DNA of 64,000 bases, taken from Hemileia vastatrix (taxonomy: Eukaryota; Basidiomycota; Pucciniomycetes; Pucciniales; Zaghouaniaceae). Position numbers and translations under genes: made by a program. The DNA is taken from positions 5,291,156-5,355,155 of the forward strand of contig JASXTE010000014.1 of NCBI GenBank assembly GCA_030280995.1, given 5' to 3'. Positions 53,501 to 64,000 of this stretch are shown piece by piece (the first letter of the stretch is position 1; the number at the start of each line of letters is the position of its first letter). A model generated the notes under the pieces. It was not told the DNA's origin. It searched no databases and saw nothing but the letters and a program-made list of their open reading frames with translations.

Positions 53501-56500
53501 ACAAGAAAATTCATCTTGTTGAACAAACTGAAGACACTGAGGATGCTGATGTTGATCTCAATGATTCTTCCAGTGACTGTGACAGTAATATCTCCTATGA
53601 AAATGACTCCCTTAAGGATGTCTTAATGTTGGAACAAGATGTGCAATATTTAGACAATATTTCTGAGGAGTGTAATTTAGATTTATCTTCAGTAGAAAAT
53701 GCTGAAATCATTAAAGATATTACTCACAGCTCTATATCCATATCCCCTTTGAAGGCACCAGTTATCATTAATGGTAAAAATGTTGAGGTTGTTCTTGACT
53801 CTGGTGCTGGAGGAAGTGTGGTGTCTGAAAAGGCACTGGCTTCAGTGGATAAAGATTATATGGATAAATTATTACCTATGACATGTGAAAAATGGAGAGG
53901 TTATGGCTCTATTTTGTGTCCCATTGGCAAATACAAAGCCACTGTATTCTTCAAATATAATGGTGGTTTTGTCAGAGCTGTTTGTGAATTTGTTTTCATG
54001 AGAAATGATAATTTGAGCAAGTGGTTTATTATGGGTAATGACATTCTGACAATTTTTGGTGTAAAATTGGACCCTGCCAATAATTGCTTCACATTGGGAT
54101 TGAATGGCGAAAGGAAATTCAAAATTTCTTCCCCTAGAAGATCTTCTGCATATTTGTTAAAGTCTTGTAACTCATTAATTCAATGTACAGGTAGACCAAC
54201 AAATGAAATGGATAGTTTATTAACTGAAATAAATACTGCTTCTTTTGGTGATCAATTAACTAGTGAGCAGAAGGATTCTATAATTTCCTCAATTACCTCT
54301 TTTCCTATGGCTTTTTCTCATGGTTCTCATGTCCTAGGAGTTGTTAAGGATGAAATGAAAATTACTTTATCCTGTAACTTGAGTGATATTCCTCCTAGTC
54401 TTAAGAAAAAATCATATCCTGCTTCTCCAACAAAAAGAAAGGATATTGAAGATAATATTTCTACCTTATTAAAAATTAATATAATTGAGAAAGTGGATGT
54501 CACCCCAAAATATTGTGTCATATCCCCAGTCTTGATTTCTTATGAAAAAGATAAGGTTAGATTATGTGGAGATTACAGAGCATTAAACACTTATACTGTG
54601 GATGATATTTATCCTTTGCCCAGAATTAATTCAATTCATGCTACCTTACAGGGTGCAAAATTTATTAGTTGTCTGGATGGCAATAAAGGTTATCATCAAA
54701 TTCCTGTTGAGAAAAATTCACAAAATTTTTTACTAATTGCTACTCATATGGGAATATATAAGTATGTTAAGATGCCATTTGGCCCTAAAAATGCTCCGTC
54801 AGTTTTTCAAAAAGTCATGGATAACACTTTCCATCAAGAAATAATTGAAGGATGGCTCATGGTTTATATTGATGACATTATAATTTTTTCTAAAACTTTT
54901 GATGAACATATGATTCACTTAAATAGAGTTTTCCAAAAAATGGATGAAATCAATATGACCTTGTCCTTAAAAAAGTGTAAATTTGGTCTTCAATCCTTGA
55001 AAGTCCTTGGCCATGTTGTGTCAGGCTTACAAATTTGTGTAGACCAAAACAAAGTTGCTTCCATTCAAAATGTGAAAGCACCAACTTCTGTAAGAGAAAT
55101 CCAAAGTTTTTTGGGTATGTGTGGCTATTATAGACAATATATTAAAAATTATCAGGTCATAGCCTTGACTCTTACAAAACTGACCAGAAAAGATGTTGCC
55201 TTTCTCTGGAATAATGACTGTCAAAAAAGCTTTTGATACATTAAAAAGTTGCTTAATGACAGCCCCTATATTGGCTCTTCCAGATTTCAACAAACCTTTT
55301 GTCATATACACAGATGCTAGCTTTGTTGGTCTGGGTGCTGCCCTTCACCAAAAACAAATTATTAATGATAAATCCTCAGAGGTTGTAATTTGTTATATTT
55401 CAAGAACCTTAAGAAATAGTGAATTGAAATATGGTGCCACTCAATTAGAGTGCTTAGCAGTTGTTTGGGCTCTTGAAAAACTTCATTACTACCTATATGA
55501 CCAGAAGTTTGAACTGGTAACTGACTGTAGTGCTTTGAAGTCCCTCTTAAACCTGAAGACACCAAATAGACATATGTTTAGGTGGAAACTGGCTGTTCAA
55601 GAGTACAGGGGAAGAATGACAATTACCCATAGAGCTGGAAATGTTCACTCCAATGTTGATATGCTGTCAAGGCTACCCCTACCTAATAATGACTCCAATC
55701 CTGCCTATGTCCCTGAGGATGATAACATTCACATTTATGGTATATATATTGTGGACATGGAGGAAGAATTGTTGCAATTAATTCTGGATTCATATGAAAA
55801 AGATTCTGATTTGAATAAATTGGTTACTATCTTGAATGATCCAAAGAATGCTTCAATTCAAGCATTAATAAAAACTCTCCCACAAAAGTATTAAACTGCT
55901 TTGACTAAAGGAAAGTTTTCAATTGATGATGGTTATATTTATTACAGGAAAAAACTTACTAATGTAATTGTTATTTCTCCTTCAATGAAAGAATTCATCT
56001 TAAAATTATGTCATGATGACATATTAGCTGGTCATTTTGATCTAGAAAAAACTATGGTCATGATTAAAAACACTGCATGGTGGGCTAATATGTCTGAAGA
56101 CACAAAATTATATGTTGAATCTTGTGATTCTTGCCAAAAATCTAAAAGATTGACTGGTAAAAGAGCAGGATTAATGCAACATATTGAAGCACCTGATGCT
56201 CCTTGGCAAATCATTAATATGGATTTTGTCACTGGTCTTCCTGTAGCAGGGAAAGACAGTTATAATTCTTGCTGGGTTATAGTGGACAGATTCACTAAAA
56301 TGTGTAAATTCATTCCTACCCAAAAAGATGTTTCCACCAAAGATTTAGCCTTTTTGTGGTGGTCACATATGTTTAATATTGTTGGATTTCCAAAAGCCAT
56401 CATATCTGATAGGGACCCAAAGTTTACTTCTGAATTTTGGATGTCTTTGATGGATATATGTGGTTGTGAGTTGAAATTATCCACTGCCCACCATCCTCAA

Positions 56501-57307
56501 ACTGATGGACTGGATGAAAGGATGATTCAAACCTTGGAAGATATGATTAGAAGGTATTGTGCCTTTGGATTAGAATATAAAGACAATGACAGATTTACAC
56601 ATGACTGGGTAACCTTACTTCCAGGTCTTGAATTTGCTTATAATAGCACTGTTCATTCTGTCACTGAGAAAAAGCCTTTTGAGCTATGACTAGGTTATGT
56701 TCCAAGTACTCTTGCTCAAATACTCAATAACAAATTACCAAAGTTGGAATTACATCCTGGTGTGAAGTCTTTTCTCCAAATGCAGCAACTGTGCAGAAAA
56801 CATGCCCAAAGTTGTATTGATAAAGCATTTGAATATGAGACAAAGAGATGGGATAAATCCCATAAAGAGCACACTTTTAAAAAGGGTGATGAAGTTCTAA
56901 TATCTACAGTTCACTTCAATTTACAAGGCAATAACAAATTAAAGGATCCATTTGTAGGACCATTTGTTGTTAAAAGAATGGTGGGAGATAATGCAGTAGA
57001 AGTTATATTGTATTCTCCTTATGACAGAAAACATCCTGTTTTTCCCATTTCCCTCCTTAAACCTTATACTTCCAACAGTGACTTATTTCCTAAGAGAAGG
57101 GGAAGACCCAAGAAAAATCCTCAGGAAGTCACAGAAATTGCAGAAATTGATAAAATTCTTAATGAAAGAGTTATCACCTCTGAAAAAGGTATTGAATATT
57201 TATTGAGATATAAAAATAAATCATCTGAGCATGATAAATGGATACCTGGAAAAGAGATTTCTAACCTTTTCACTCTATTAAAAAAGTATAAAAAGAAAAA
57301 ATATTAG
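53501..57307 (+). pseudogene. pol: A3 Pol: protease, RT, RNase H, integrase, chromodomain, interrupted
   Basis: Open to 55236 with DSGAGGS (protease) and YIDDI (RT). An extra A near 55226 shifts the frame; RNase H resumes in 55193-55894. TAA at 55892 and TGA at 56687 interrupt the integrase region, whose catalytic motifs NMDFVTG, SDRDPKF and GLDERMI remain. From 56744 the GPF module, RRGRPKKNP and chromodomain (KWIPGKEI) run to TAG 57307. Confidence 0.88.
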
Positions 57308-57339
57308 CATTTTTTTATTGTTTTTTTAGAGTGAGGGAA

Positions 57340-58453
57340 TGTCAGCCAGGCTGTACCAGGAGCCCAGTAAAACTTATGTTAAGTTATTGGACCTGAAAGA
57401 GGGCGGAAATTTATGCTTCTTATGTATATAAATTAATATTTTATTGCGTAATAAAATTAAGTACAAATTACCTTATTAAATAAAATTAAAATAAGGGTTA
57501 TATTTATTTTATTATGTTATTAATTATACACTATTAAAATAAACATAAATTATATTATATTATATAAAAAATTGGGCGCATTCTTATGTATTTAAATAAT
57601 TATAAAATAATAATTAATTAATTATAATATTATATTATACTTATAAGGCAAAATGTTGACTTATAATAATATTAATTAATTATTAGACCCTTATAATAAT
57701 TTATACATTATTATCCCTGATTTTTGGGCGCTTCTGTGGCTAAAAATTATGTAATTAAATTTATTAAAACATTTAAACTAATTACATTCTCATATTTTAA
57801 TTTAAAATAATTACTTATATTAATTGTATGAATTAAAATAGTAATATATTACATTCCACTTTAAAATAGTACTGCATAATACTTATTTTAAATTACATTA
57901 GTTATTTTTTATATGTCTTGTACTTATTTATGTGTAATATCCAGGGGGAATTAATACTGGTGAAATATTGACTACTGCATTTTAACAAATTAGTACATTT
58001 TTGATTTCTCACCCCTTACATTTACTCATAAATTATTGTATTTACTTTTGTTGCGCTTCAGAGGGCCCCTTGGCTATATAAGGGCCTTGGGAACCCCTTT
58101 CAGCTGCATCACTTACATATTTACAATTTACTTACACTTATATATTTTTATACATGTATTGATTCTTTTTCTTTTAACTAGTAATACATTTTTAGTTGAA
58201 ATAAAATAAATAATTATTATATACAAATCTTAAGGTTGCGGTAAGAACATTAAACTATAATACTTGACTGCTGCACATTGAAATTAAAATACTTACATTA
58301 CAATAATATTAAGACTACTCACCTTATATATTATATCCTTTTTCCCCATATTTGTGTCCTTCCCTCTTTTCCTCTTTCCATTCTTTGTCTTCTTCTGTCC
58401 CTTTCTCCTTTTTTCTTCTTTCTTCTTCCACCTTCTAGATGACCGCACCAATA
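57340..58453 (+). mobile_element. A3 3' LTR
   Basis: Starts TGTCAGCC and ends near GACCGCACCAATA. Its promoter region (GCTTCAGAGGGCCC, TATATAAG near 58073) and the pyrimidine-rich end match the 5' LTR. The first 665 bp are missing from the 5' copy. Confidence 0.85.
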
Positions 58454-59327
58454 AATGTCCTCATTCTTTTAAATTTTCAGATATGTTTGATCACATATTC
58501 ATCTCTTCTTACACCTCTTAAAACAACTAATATTCCAAACACTCCTGAAATTTTTTCACTTTTTTTTTATACTTCATCATCTTCAAAATGTCATCAAAGG
58601 ATCTCGCCGTCCCCTGTGAACTCTGCGCTAATTACCAATTTTTAGTGCTTAGTATAAATTTACTGTGAGATTATCTCATGGTGTCAGAAATTAGAAAAAA
58701 AACAAATTCCTACTTTTTATTTCTTTAGTTATGTAAGTTTTCAATGTTATTCTAGAATTGAAATTTTAACAATTTTGATGGTTGAATGGGGTTTTTAAAT
58801 ACATTGATCAAATTAAAAATAATTATATTGCATAATAAAAAACTATAAGTATAAATTAAAGACAACATCCGTTAATATGCTTCATACTTAATAATTAAAA
58901 ATTCAAGTTCTGAGTTAAAAGGAATTTCCAATAAAAAGAGTCTATGATTTTCTTATATATATGTTCCAAAATAAAAATAATAGGGGGTATCAACGTTAGC
59001 AGATCCACAATTAGGGATCAGGAGTTATTTTTCCCCGGATCCAACACCTTTAATTGTGGATAAGAAATGCAAAATCGTGCATTAATCTCCCTCTTATACC
59101 CCAATTTCTATTCCTGATTCTTGATCCCAAACTCATCACATCCATGATTGATTTTTAAAATGGTCACATGAAATATAATTTTAGATGCCTTCCTTGTGTC
59201 ACTCTTCACTCTAGGTGACTTAATTTTGTTGGTGAAAACTTAACATTTCTTTATAACTACACACCCCCTACTCATTTGGTTTCAAACTTACCACTTATCT
59301 CATCACCTAAACCTCATACCAACAACA
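58454..59327. other. Sequence without clear gene; inverted repeat near 59010-59070
   Basis: No B3 Gag sequence is recognised to the right of A3, so the rest of B3 seems to have been lost. ATCCACAATT (about 59004) and AATTGTGGAT (about 59053) form a 10-bp inverted repeat with internal GGATC words. Confidence 0.5.
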
Positions 59328-59505
59328 ATGAAGCACCTCTTTACTAGGAAGCAAGTTAAGTCAATTATGAATGCCATTGCTTTAGCTTTAATTGCTAACT
59401 CTAATTCTGACTCTGATATGGAAAACACTTTAGCTTATATGTCTATACTCTCCAAAAAACTTTACATCAACAAAAGGGGGCCAAACCATGTTCCTAATCA
59501 CAGAT
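59328..59505 (+). pseudogene. Possible N-terminal fragment of a PIF/Harbinger-type transposase
   Basis: An ATG near 59329 opens about 58 codons: a helical start (SIMNAIALALIAN), an SDSD acidic run, then LAYMSILSKKLYINKRGPN and a stop. This layout resembles, from memory, the starts of fungal Harbinger-like (DDE_Tnp_4) transposases. No catalytic residue is present, so the assignment is weak. Confidence 0.3.
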
Positions 59506-59639
59506 AAAGTCTCCACTCAATTCTCAAAATTCCCCCTTTAAACTTCACACAACTATTTTTAAATTCTCCATATTTCTTCATCAAACTTTATTAACTCATC
59601 TCTTACCTGGGATATCAAGGAAGGTATCCATGATGTGGT

Positions 59640-60180
59640 TATGAAAAATTAAGGATGAAAATTGCAGATAGAGGTTAAAATTGACACATAAAATGTCTAA
59701 AACTCCCATTATAATTGCATAAAATAATTGTGGTATAATGGTTTTTATTCACAATTAATTTAATTGAAGATCTGGTAACATTGATACCCCCTAATGACAA
59801 TAGAGGACTGTTGAGGGGTGAAATTAATAAAAAATATATTGAGTTAAACATATTGCAGGATGCTTCACTATCTAGAATAAAAGTAGTAGGGCAATCAGAT
59901 TGAGAAAGTGCCATAAAGCAATGATTGTGTGGATTGAAAGGACCAGCAACTTGGAAAGAAAGAGTTTCTTTGTTTGTATGTTTAAAATTTTTGGGTTTGA
60001 AATCTCCCTTTGTTGTCCTTTTAGGACCTAGTTGAGGGTTAAATTAATAGCATTGATCCTCAGAAGGTCAAGCTAAAGAGTTGTGTTTATAATTGGAGCA
60101 TATTTCCACAACTTTTTGGTTGGCTTTAAATGCCCTATCATGAGTATTTTTAGATTCATCATTTTTAAAATCTATTAATA
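59640..60180 (-). pseudogene. Ty1/copia Gag-protease remnant
   Basis: On the minus strand the sequence reads FILDSEASCNMFNS (59914-59675), like the copia protease motif WILDSGAS-H-M, followed by LSLGGINV. Upstream, with stops, CSNYKHNS resembles a decayed zinc knuckle. Gly of the DSG triad is Glu. Only this fragment of the element is visible. Confidence 0.55.
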
Positions 60181-60448
60181 GAGGGTTTCAGTTCTGGAAA
60201 ATCTGCACTTATTTAAGTTCAGATTTCTAAAACACACTAGCCCCAAAACTGGTGAATTTCAAAATGAAATAAGTCACTTATTTCACTCATATATTCACTT
60301 TCTCAACCAAAAGTGCTGATTTCACCATAATGTCTCATTTCACTGATTTGTCAGAATCATCCCATTAATACACAGAACTCCCCAGAAGAACACTTTATAA
60401 CTCAAAAAATTGCACATATTATACATTTTTATACCATATAGGAGCCAT

Positions 60449-60700
60449 GCCTTCCTTGCTCTCAAATCATGATAATCTACATCAAGAAATGACTTTCACA
60501 GCTCTTGATCTCCTCTTGGACTCTGATTGAAATTCTGATTCTGATCTTGAAGAAGATTTTCTTGGTTTATCAAAAGTGGCCAGTAAATTTTACCTTCTTC
60601 CAAGATAGCCTCAAGTACTTCATACCCCCAAGTACACCATTCAAACACTTCTTAACCTATTTTTACCCAGTTTTAGACATTTTTTCAGGAATTCTCAGAA
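60449..60700 (+). pseudogene. Possible second transposase N-terminal fragment
   Basis: In one frame with stops: TALDLLLDSD, then NSDSDLEEDFLGLSK, KFYLLPR and FRHFFRNSQKYF. The acidic run, then a Leu-Pro-Arg block, then an FR-HF-motif recalls Harbinger-like transposases. Very decayed; could also be chance in AT-rich DNA. Confidence 0.25.
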
Positions 60701-60779
60701 ATATTTCCTTAGAATGGGTATTTTTTTTGCATATTGACTTTGATTTTGAATTTTATGTTACAATCTTTCTTTTTTAAGT

Positions 60780-61546
60780 CTCTTTGTTTTCTTTCATCAA
60801 CTCAACATGAAATCACATATTTTCTGAAATTGCATAATTTTTCTGTAATTCTTTTATTCTTTCATCACTCATATCCATTTCCTCCTCTCCTTTTTAATGC
60901 CTCAAATAATTTGAAGTCAACTGTTTTCTCAACTCATCTCTCCAGGTAAGTCATCTTTTTCTTTTTTGCTTATATATTTGCTAATTATAAATATTTTTTG
61001 TTTTTTCTCTGTTTTTTTTCTTTTTTGTATCTAATTTTTTTACTAAATGTTTATTTTTTTAATTTTAAAGGTAAAATTAACCTTTTTTCTTCTTGCCCTC
61101 TTTTCTTTCTTTTTTTATCTCCATCTTCCTACTCTTCATCCCTCCTTGGAATGTTCATTATTCCCCATTTCCCCTATTTCACTTTTTTATTCCATGTCAT
61201 TGAAACCCATACATTGCACATACATTAAGAATTTCACTTGCTCCATATTCAATTTCACCCAAATTCCAACATCACTCTTTCTCACTCTATTTTTCCTATC
61301 TTTCAATCAAGTTAATTTTCATCTACTTTTTTTCATGTCTATATGATATCTCCTTCTTTCTATAAAAATTTCATACTTAAATATATTTAGTACTCATATC
61401 TGGATAACAGTGGACTTATTCAACTTCTCATTTCCTCATTTTCATTATCACTTTTCAAGCTTTTGTGAAATTTTGAAAATCAGAGTCAGAATTAGGGTTA
61501 GGTTTATTCAAATCTAATTTCCTTTTAACTGAAGATTTTCACATAG
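60780..61546. other. Pyrimidine-rich gene-less stretch
   Basis: Plus strand is T/C-rich with many TTTTC runs. The ORFs here (60734-61346) are Phe/Leu/Ser-rich products of that composition. No feature recognised. Confidence 0.55.
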
Positions 61547-62725
61547 TGTCAGCCTAGATATCCCTAGGACTGAGTATTTCTTATTCTTAAAATAAAATAA
61601 CCTTAAGTACATTAAGCTTATATCTTAAAAATAAGGTTAAAACAATTATATATATGATTATAATACATATATATATAATTATTACTCTATTATTTAAATT
61701 ATAGTAGTTTAAATAGCTTACCCATAGCCTAATAATACTTTTTAAGGTGTTAATAGAGTCATAATATACTTATCTTAAGTGATATTAAGTAATTATTGAC
61801 ATACATAAGCTTAAATGTATACACAAAGCTGATATTCAGTGAAATATGCAGTATATTATGTATATTTAGGTCTATAAGTGGGTTTGGGCCTCTTAATAGC
61901 TTATAACTGTTGTTTTTCTGATTATTTTAGTTCATATGGGCAAAATCAGTGGATTCACAACGCCTACAGAAGCATAGACATCTATATCAGGCACATACAC
62001 TCAGTTTGGACAACTTAATCTGCTTCCTTGGATGGATATTCACAGATTTATGGGTTGGGAGGTCATTGCTGGGTTAATGTGGATGCTTGGGGATGTTTTT
62101 GGGGGCTTGGAAATTTCATTTGTTTCCTTTATATGTTTTGGGTTTCATTAAATCTCTTTTGGATTACTTATTTTACCTGTTTCTTTATTGTATCCGCTTT
62201 TATCTGGATTTTCTAATTATGTTTTGGGTCTGTGTTATCATTAATTGTGATGGAGGGTCCGTACTGGAGGTCTCGGTGTTGAATCTGCTTGAAGTGGACG
62301 CGATGGGGAGGTGATGGGCCCTCACAGTGCTGTAATTGCCGGGGATAGCAGTGACATCATCTGGATTGAAGGTCTGTGCACTCCAGGGGATTTGGGTATA
62401 AGTAAGGAGGGATTTTGACGGTTATTTATCATCAATTACTTACTACAAATCAATAAAACACTTCAATACAATTATTAACATTTAGAAATATATTATAAAG
62501 TCTTTTATAAGTTGATATTATCATTATATAAGCTATAAATATATTCTATTTATGTATTTTCCACCACTAAGCACGCATTTAAATCCAAGTATTGTGAGTT
62601 TTATTTGAGTATAAATATTTTATTAGTCTTCCCCTGAGGTTGTAATCACTAAATAATTTATCAATAAGTAGTAGGACCAAAAATAAAAACTATTATATTA
62701 TACTTATAAACTAGACATACTGACA
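61547..62725 (+). mobile_element. A4 5' LTR
   Basis: TGTCAGCCTAG...CATACTGACA, 1179 bp; followed by ATTGGGGGGTCTTTCC, comparable to the post-LTR TGGGGGCCTTTCC of A1. A TATA-like TATAAGTA lies near 62396. Short ORFs at 62028-62314 within it are not considered genes. Confidence 0.7.
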
Positions 62726-63236
62726 ATTGGGGGGTCTTTCCTTGATTATTGTTGATTTTTTAGTATAAGCCTTAGGATGTGATTTTTACTCAGTATAGCT
62801 CAAAACAAACCAAATATTTGGGTCTGCTGCATATTATTGGGTCATCATAACTCAGTGATTGCGGAAAAGAATCCTTATAATAATCGTACTAATTTTTTAT
62901 CATAAAAATTAGGTATTTACAGTAGTAAATGTACCCAATATAAACCCAATTTCAATTGGTATTTGGACATAAATATAACACCCAATTAAATTGGTATTTG
63001 GTTAAATCTTGGTAAGCTAGTTATTCACCCTTATAAAGGTCTAGTTAAACTTGTTATTATATTTTTAACAGATTTTTTCGAATGTTTCTTATATTTTATT
63101 TAAATAAATAAAGATATAAATTCAGGGTAAGCTCCAGTGCTTTTTTATTAGTAATAACATTGCTAATAACTTTTGTCTACTAATTCCATAGAGTTTTTCC
63201 TTTCTGTAGACGTGATATATTGTCATTCTAAACAAT

Positions 63237-64000
63237 ATGAGTGCTCCTCAGGACAGTTTAAGTGAAAAACCTGCTTATAATACCAGGTCTAAAGCTAACA
63301 AAAACTATCCAGGACATAACCATGGAGGGTCAGTCATACCCCCAGGCAGAGAAGATGAGCATAGAGGAAAAAGACACCCTTTTAAAAAAGATAACCATAA
63401 AAAAGAAGTCTCCTCCTCTTTAGGATCAACCATCCCACTTGACCAAACAGGTCTTGAAGTTGGAAGAATCCAATTCACTCATGCTCAAAGAGGTAGAGCA
63501 ATTACAGAACAATTGCAAGGTAGGGTTTCAACAAATAAATCAAACACTGGAAGAGCTAAAGGGAGGCCAGCCAAGTCAGCAATCCCCTAACCCAGGCGGG
63601 TCACATCACTCCCAGGAGAAAATCCTGGTAGACAAATGGAAGTGGGACTGTTTCCATCAACAATGGACCAGCCACAGCTGCAACAGGGATCCACCACCTC
63701 ATCAGACTTCCTAAGTTCACCCATACAAAGGAAAAAAGCGCCAAAAATCAGGACTGGCATCTATCCCTTGGTAAGTAGATTACCCTCTCAGATTGAACAC
63801 AATACTGATAATTACAATATAGGTAATACTATTGATGTCAAATCTGTGCAGAAAATAGAGGAGGATTTAAGAAATTTAGGTTTTGATGTAGATACACCTG
63901 ACTTGTCTTTTGTCCGCAATAACAGTACTATTCATAATAATAATACAGTTAATCCTCAGTTGCCACCACTTACTAGTGAGATGAGAAGTTCACAGGATAG
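63237..64000 (+). CDS. gag: A4 Gag start with overlapping +1 frame (partial)
   Basis: Frame 0 starts MSAPQDSLSEKP and runs to a stop at 63588-63590, then is open again from 63591 to the window end (with IEHNTDN and NTIDVKS). A +1 frame, open from 63424 to 63714, encodes a probable coiled coil (KQVLKLEESNSLMLKEV) and VDKWKWDCFHQQW, matching the overlapping ORF of family A in position and frame. A branch/acceptor-like GCTAACAAAAACTATCCAG lies at about 63293-63311, but the donor is unclear. CCTTGGTAAGTA at 63765 echoes the second donor of family A. Confidence 0.6.

Larger units (their letters stand above)
49736..58453 (+). mobile_element. Family A element A3, older and degraded, inserted in B3 gag
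   Basis: 5' LTR 49736-50190 (deleted), leader, gag-pol 51139-57307 with several stops and a frameshift, purine tract GAGTGAGGG, 3' LTR 57340-58453. The interior is clearly homologous to A1/A2 but more diverged. No matching target duplication was found: CCAAA precedes it and AATGT follows it. Confidence 0.88.
61547..64000 (+). mobile_element. Element A4 (Ty3/gypsy-like), 5' part, continues beyond the window
   Basis: 5' LTR 61547-62725, leader 62726-63236, start of gag at 63237. The LTR start resembles the nested solo LTR at 7086, and the gag overlap resembles that of family A, but the sequence is otherwise much diverged. Confidence 0.75.

Noticed and set aside
58576..58650. Short frame MSSKDLAVPCELCANYQF resembling the start of a Cys-rich protein like gene A
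   Set aside because: Too short, only one C-x2-C pair, and no continuation.
62028..62314. ORFs in the A4 LTR rich in Phe/Trp/Leu
   Set aside because: Inside U3 of an LTR; composition explains the hydrophobic look; no homologous frame in the related solo LTR.

Overview
The window looks like a TE-filled, gene-poor part of a fungal nuclear genome. It is very AT-rich, has short spliceosomal introns (49-77 nt, GTAAGT-type donors, TACTAAC-like branch points), and carries chromodomain Ty3/gypsy elements plus a second Ty3/gypsy group whose reverse transcriptase reads FIDDGG. From memory that second type is common in basidiomycetes, rusts included, so a basidiomycete (possibly a rust) is my inference, not a demonstration. 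I see no convincing host gene, tRNA, rRNA or CRISPR array.

Layout. 1-4507: end of a 'family B' Ty3/gypsy element, with a long (AAAAAT)n tract, two minus-strand cysteine-rich genes and a plus-oriented LTR. 4508-8718: AT-rich DNA, a dense hairpin cluster (5577-6039), then a solo family B LTR split by a second solo LTR. 11601-20998 and 21377-30561: two complete 'family A' chromoviral elements (A1, A2), same orientation, each with paired LTRs and 5-bp target-site duplications. 30562-35274: AT-rich DNA with a hairpin array (33560-33754) and palindrome-ended DNA-transposon-like sequences. 35275-39790: a truncated, decayed family B element (B2, minus strand). 39996-49735: a better preserved family B element (B3, minus strand), cut at its 5' end by a third family A element (A3, 49736-58453). 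58454-61546: relics, including Ty1/copia and possible PIF/Harbinger fragments. 61547-64000: the 5' end of a fourth, different element (A4) running off the window.

Two things stand out. First, family B elements carry, between pol and the 3' LTR and on the opposite strand, two intron-containing genes encoding proteins with Zn(II)2Cys6-like cysteine spacing; the arrangement LTR - gene A - gene B occurs at two separate loci. Second, the gag region of family A holds a conserved 64-nt intron whose removal switches translation from frame 0 into an overlapping +1 frame, which encodes a conserved coiled-coil and 'WKWD' protein. Several independent arrays of small hairpins, some with apparent compensatory changes between copies, are also present. 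All comparisons were made by eye; no database search was possible.
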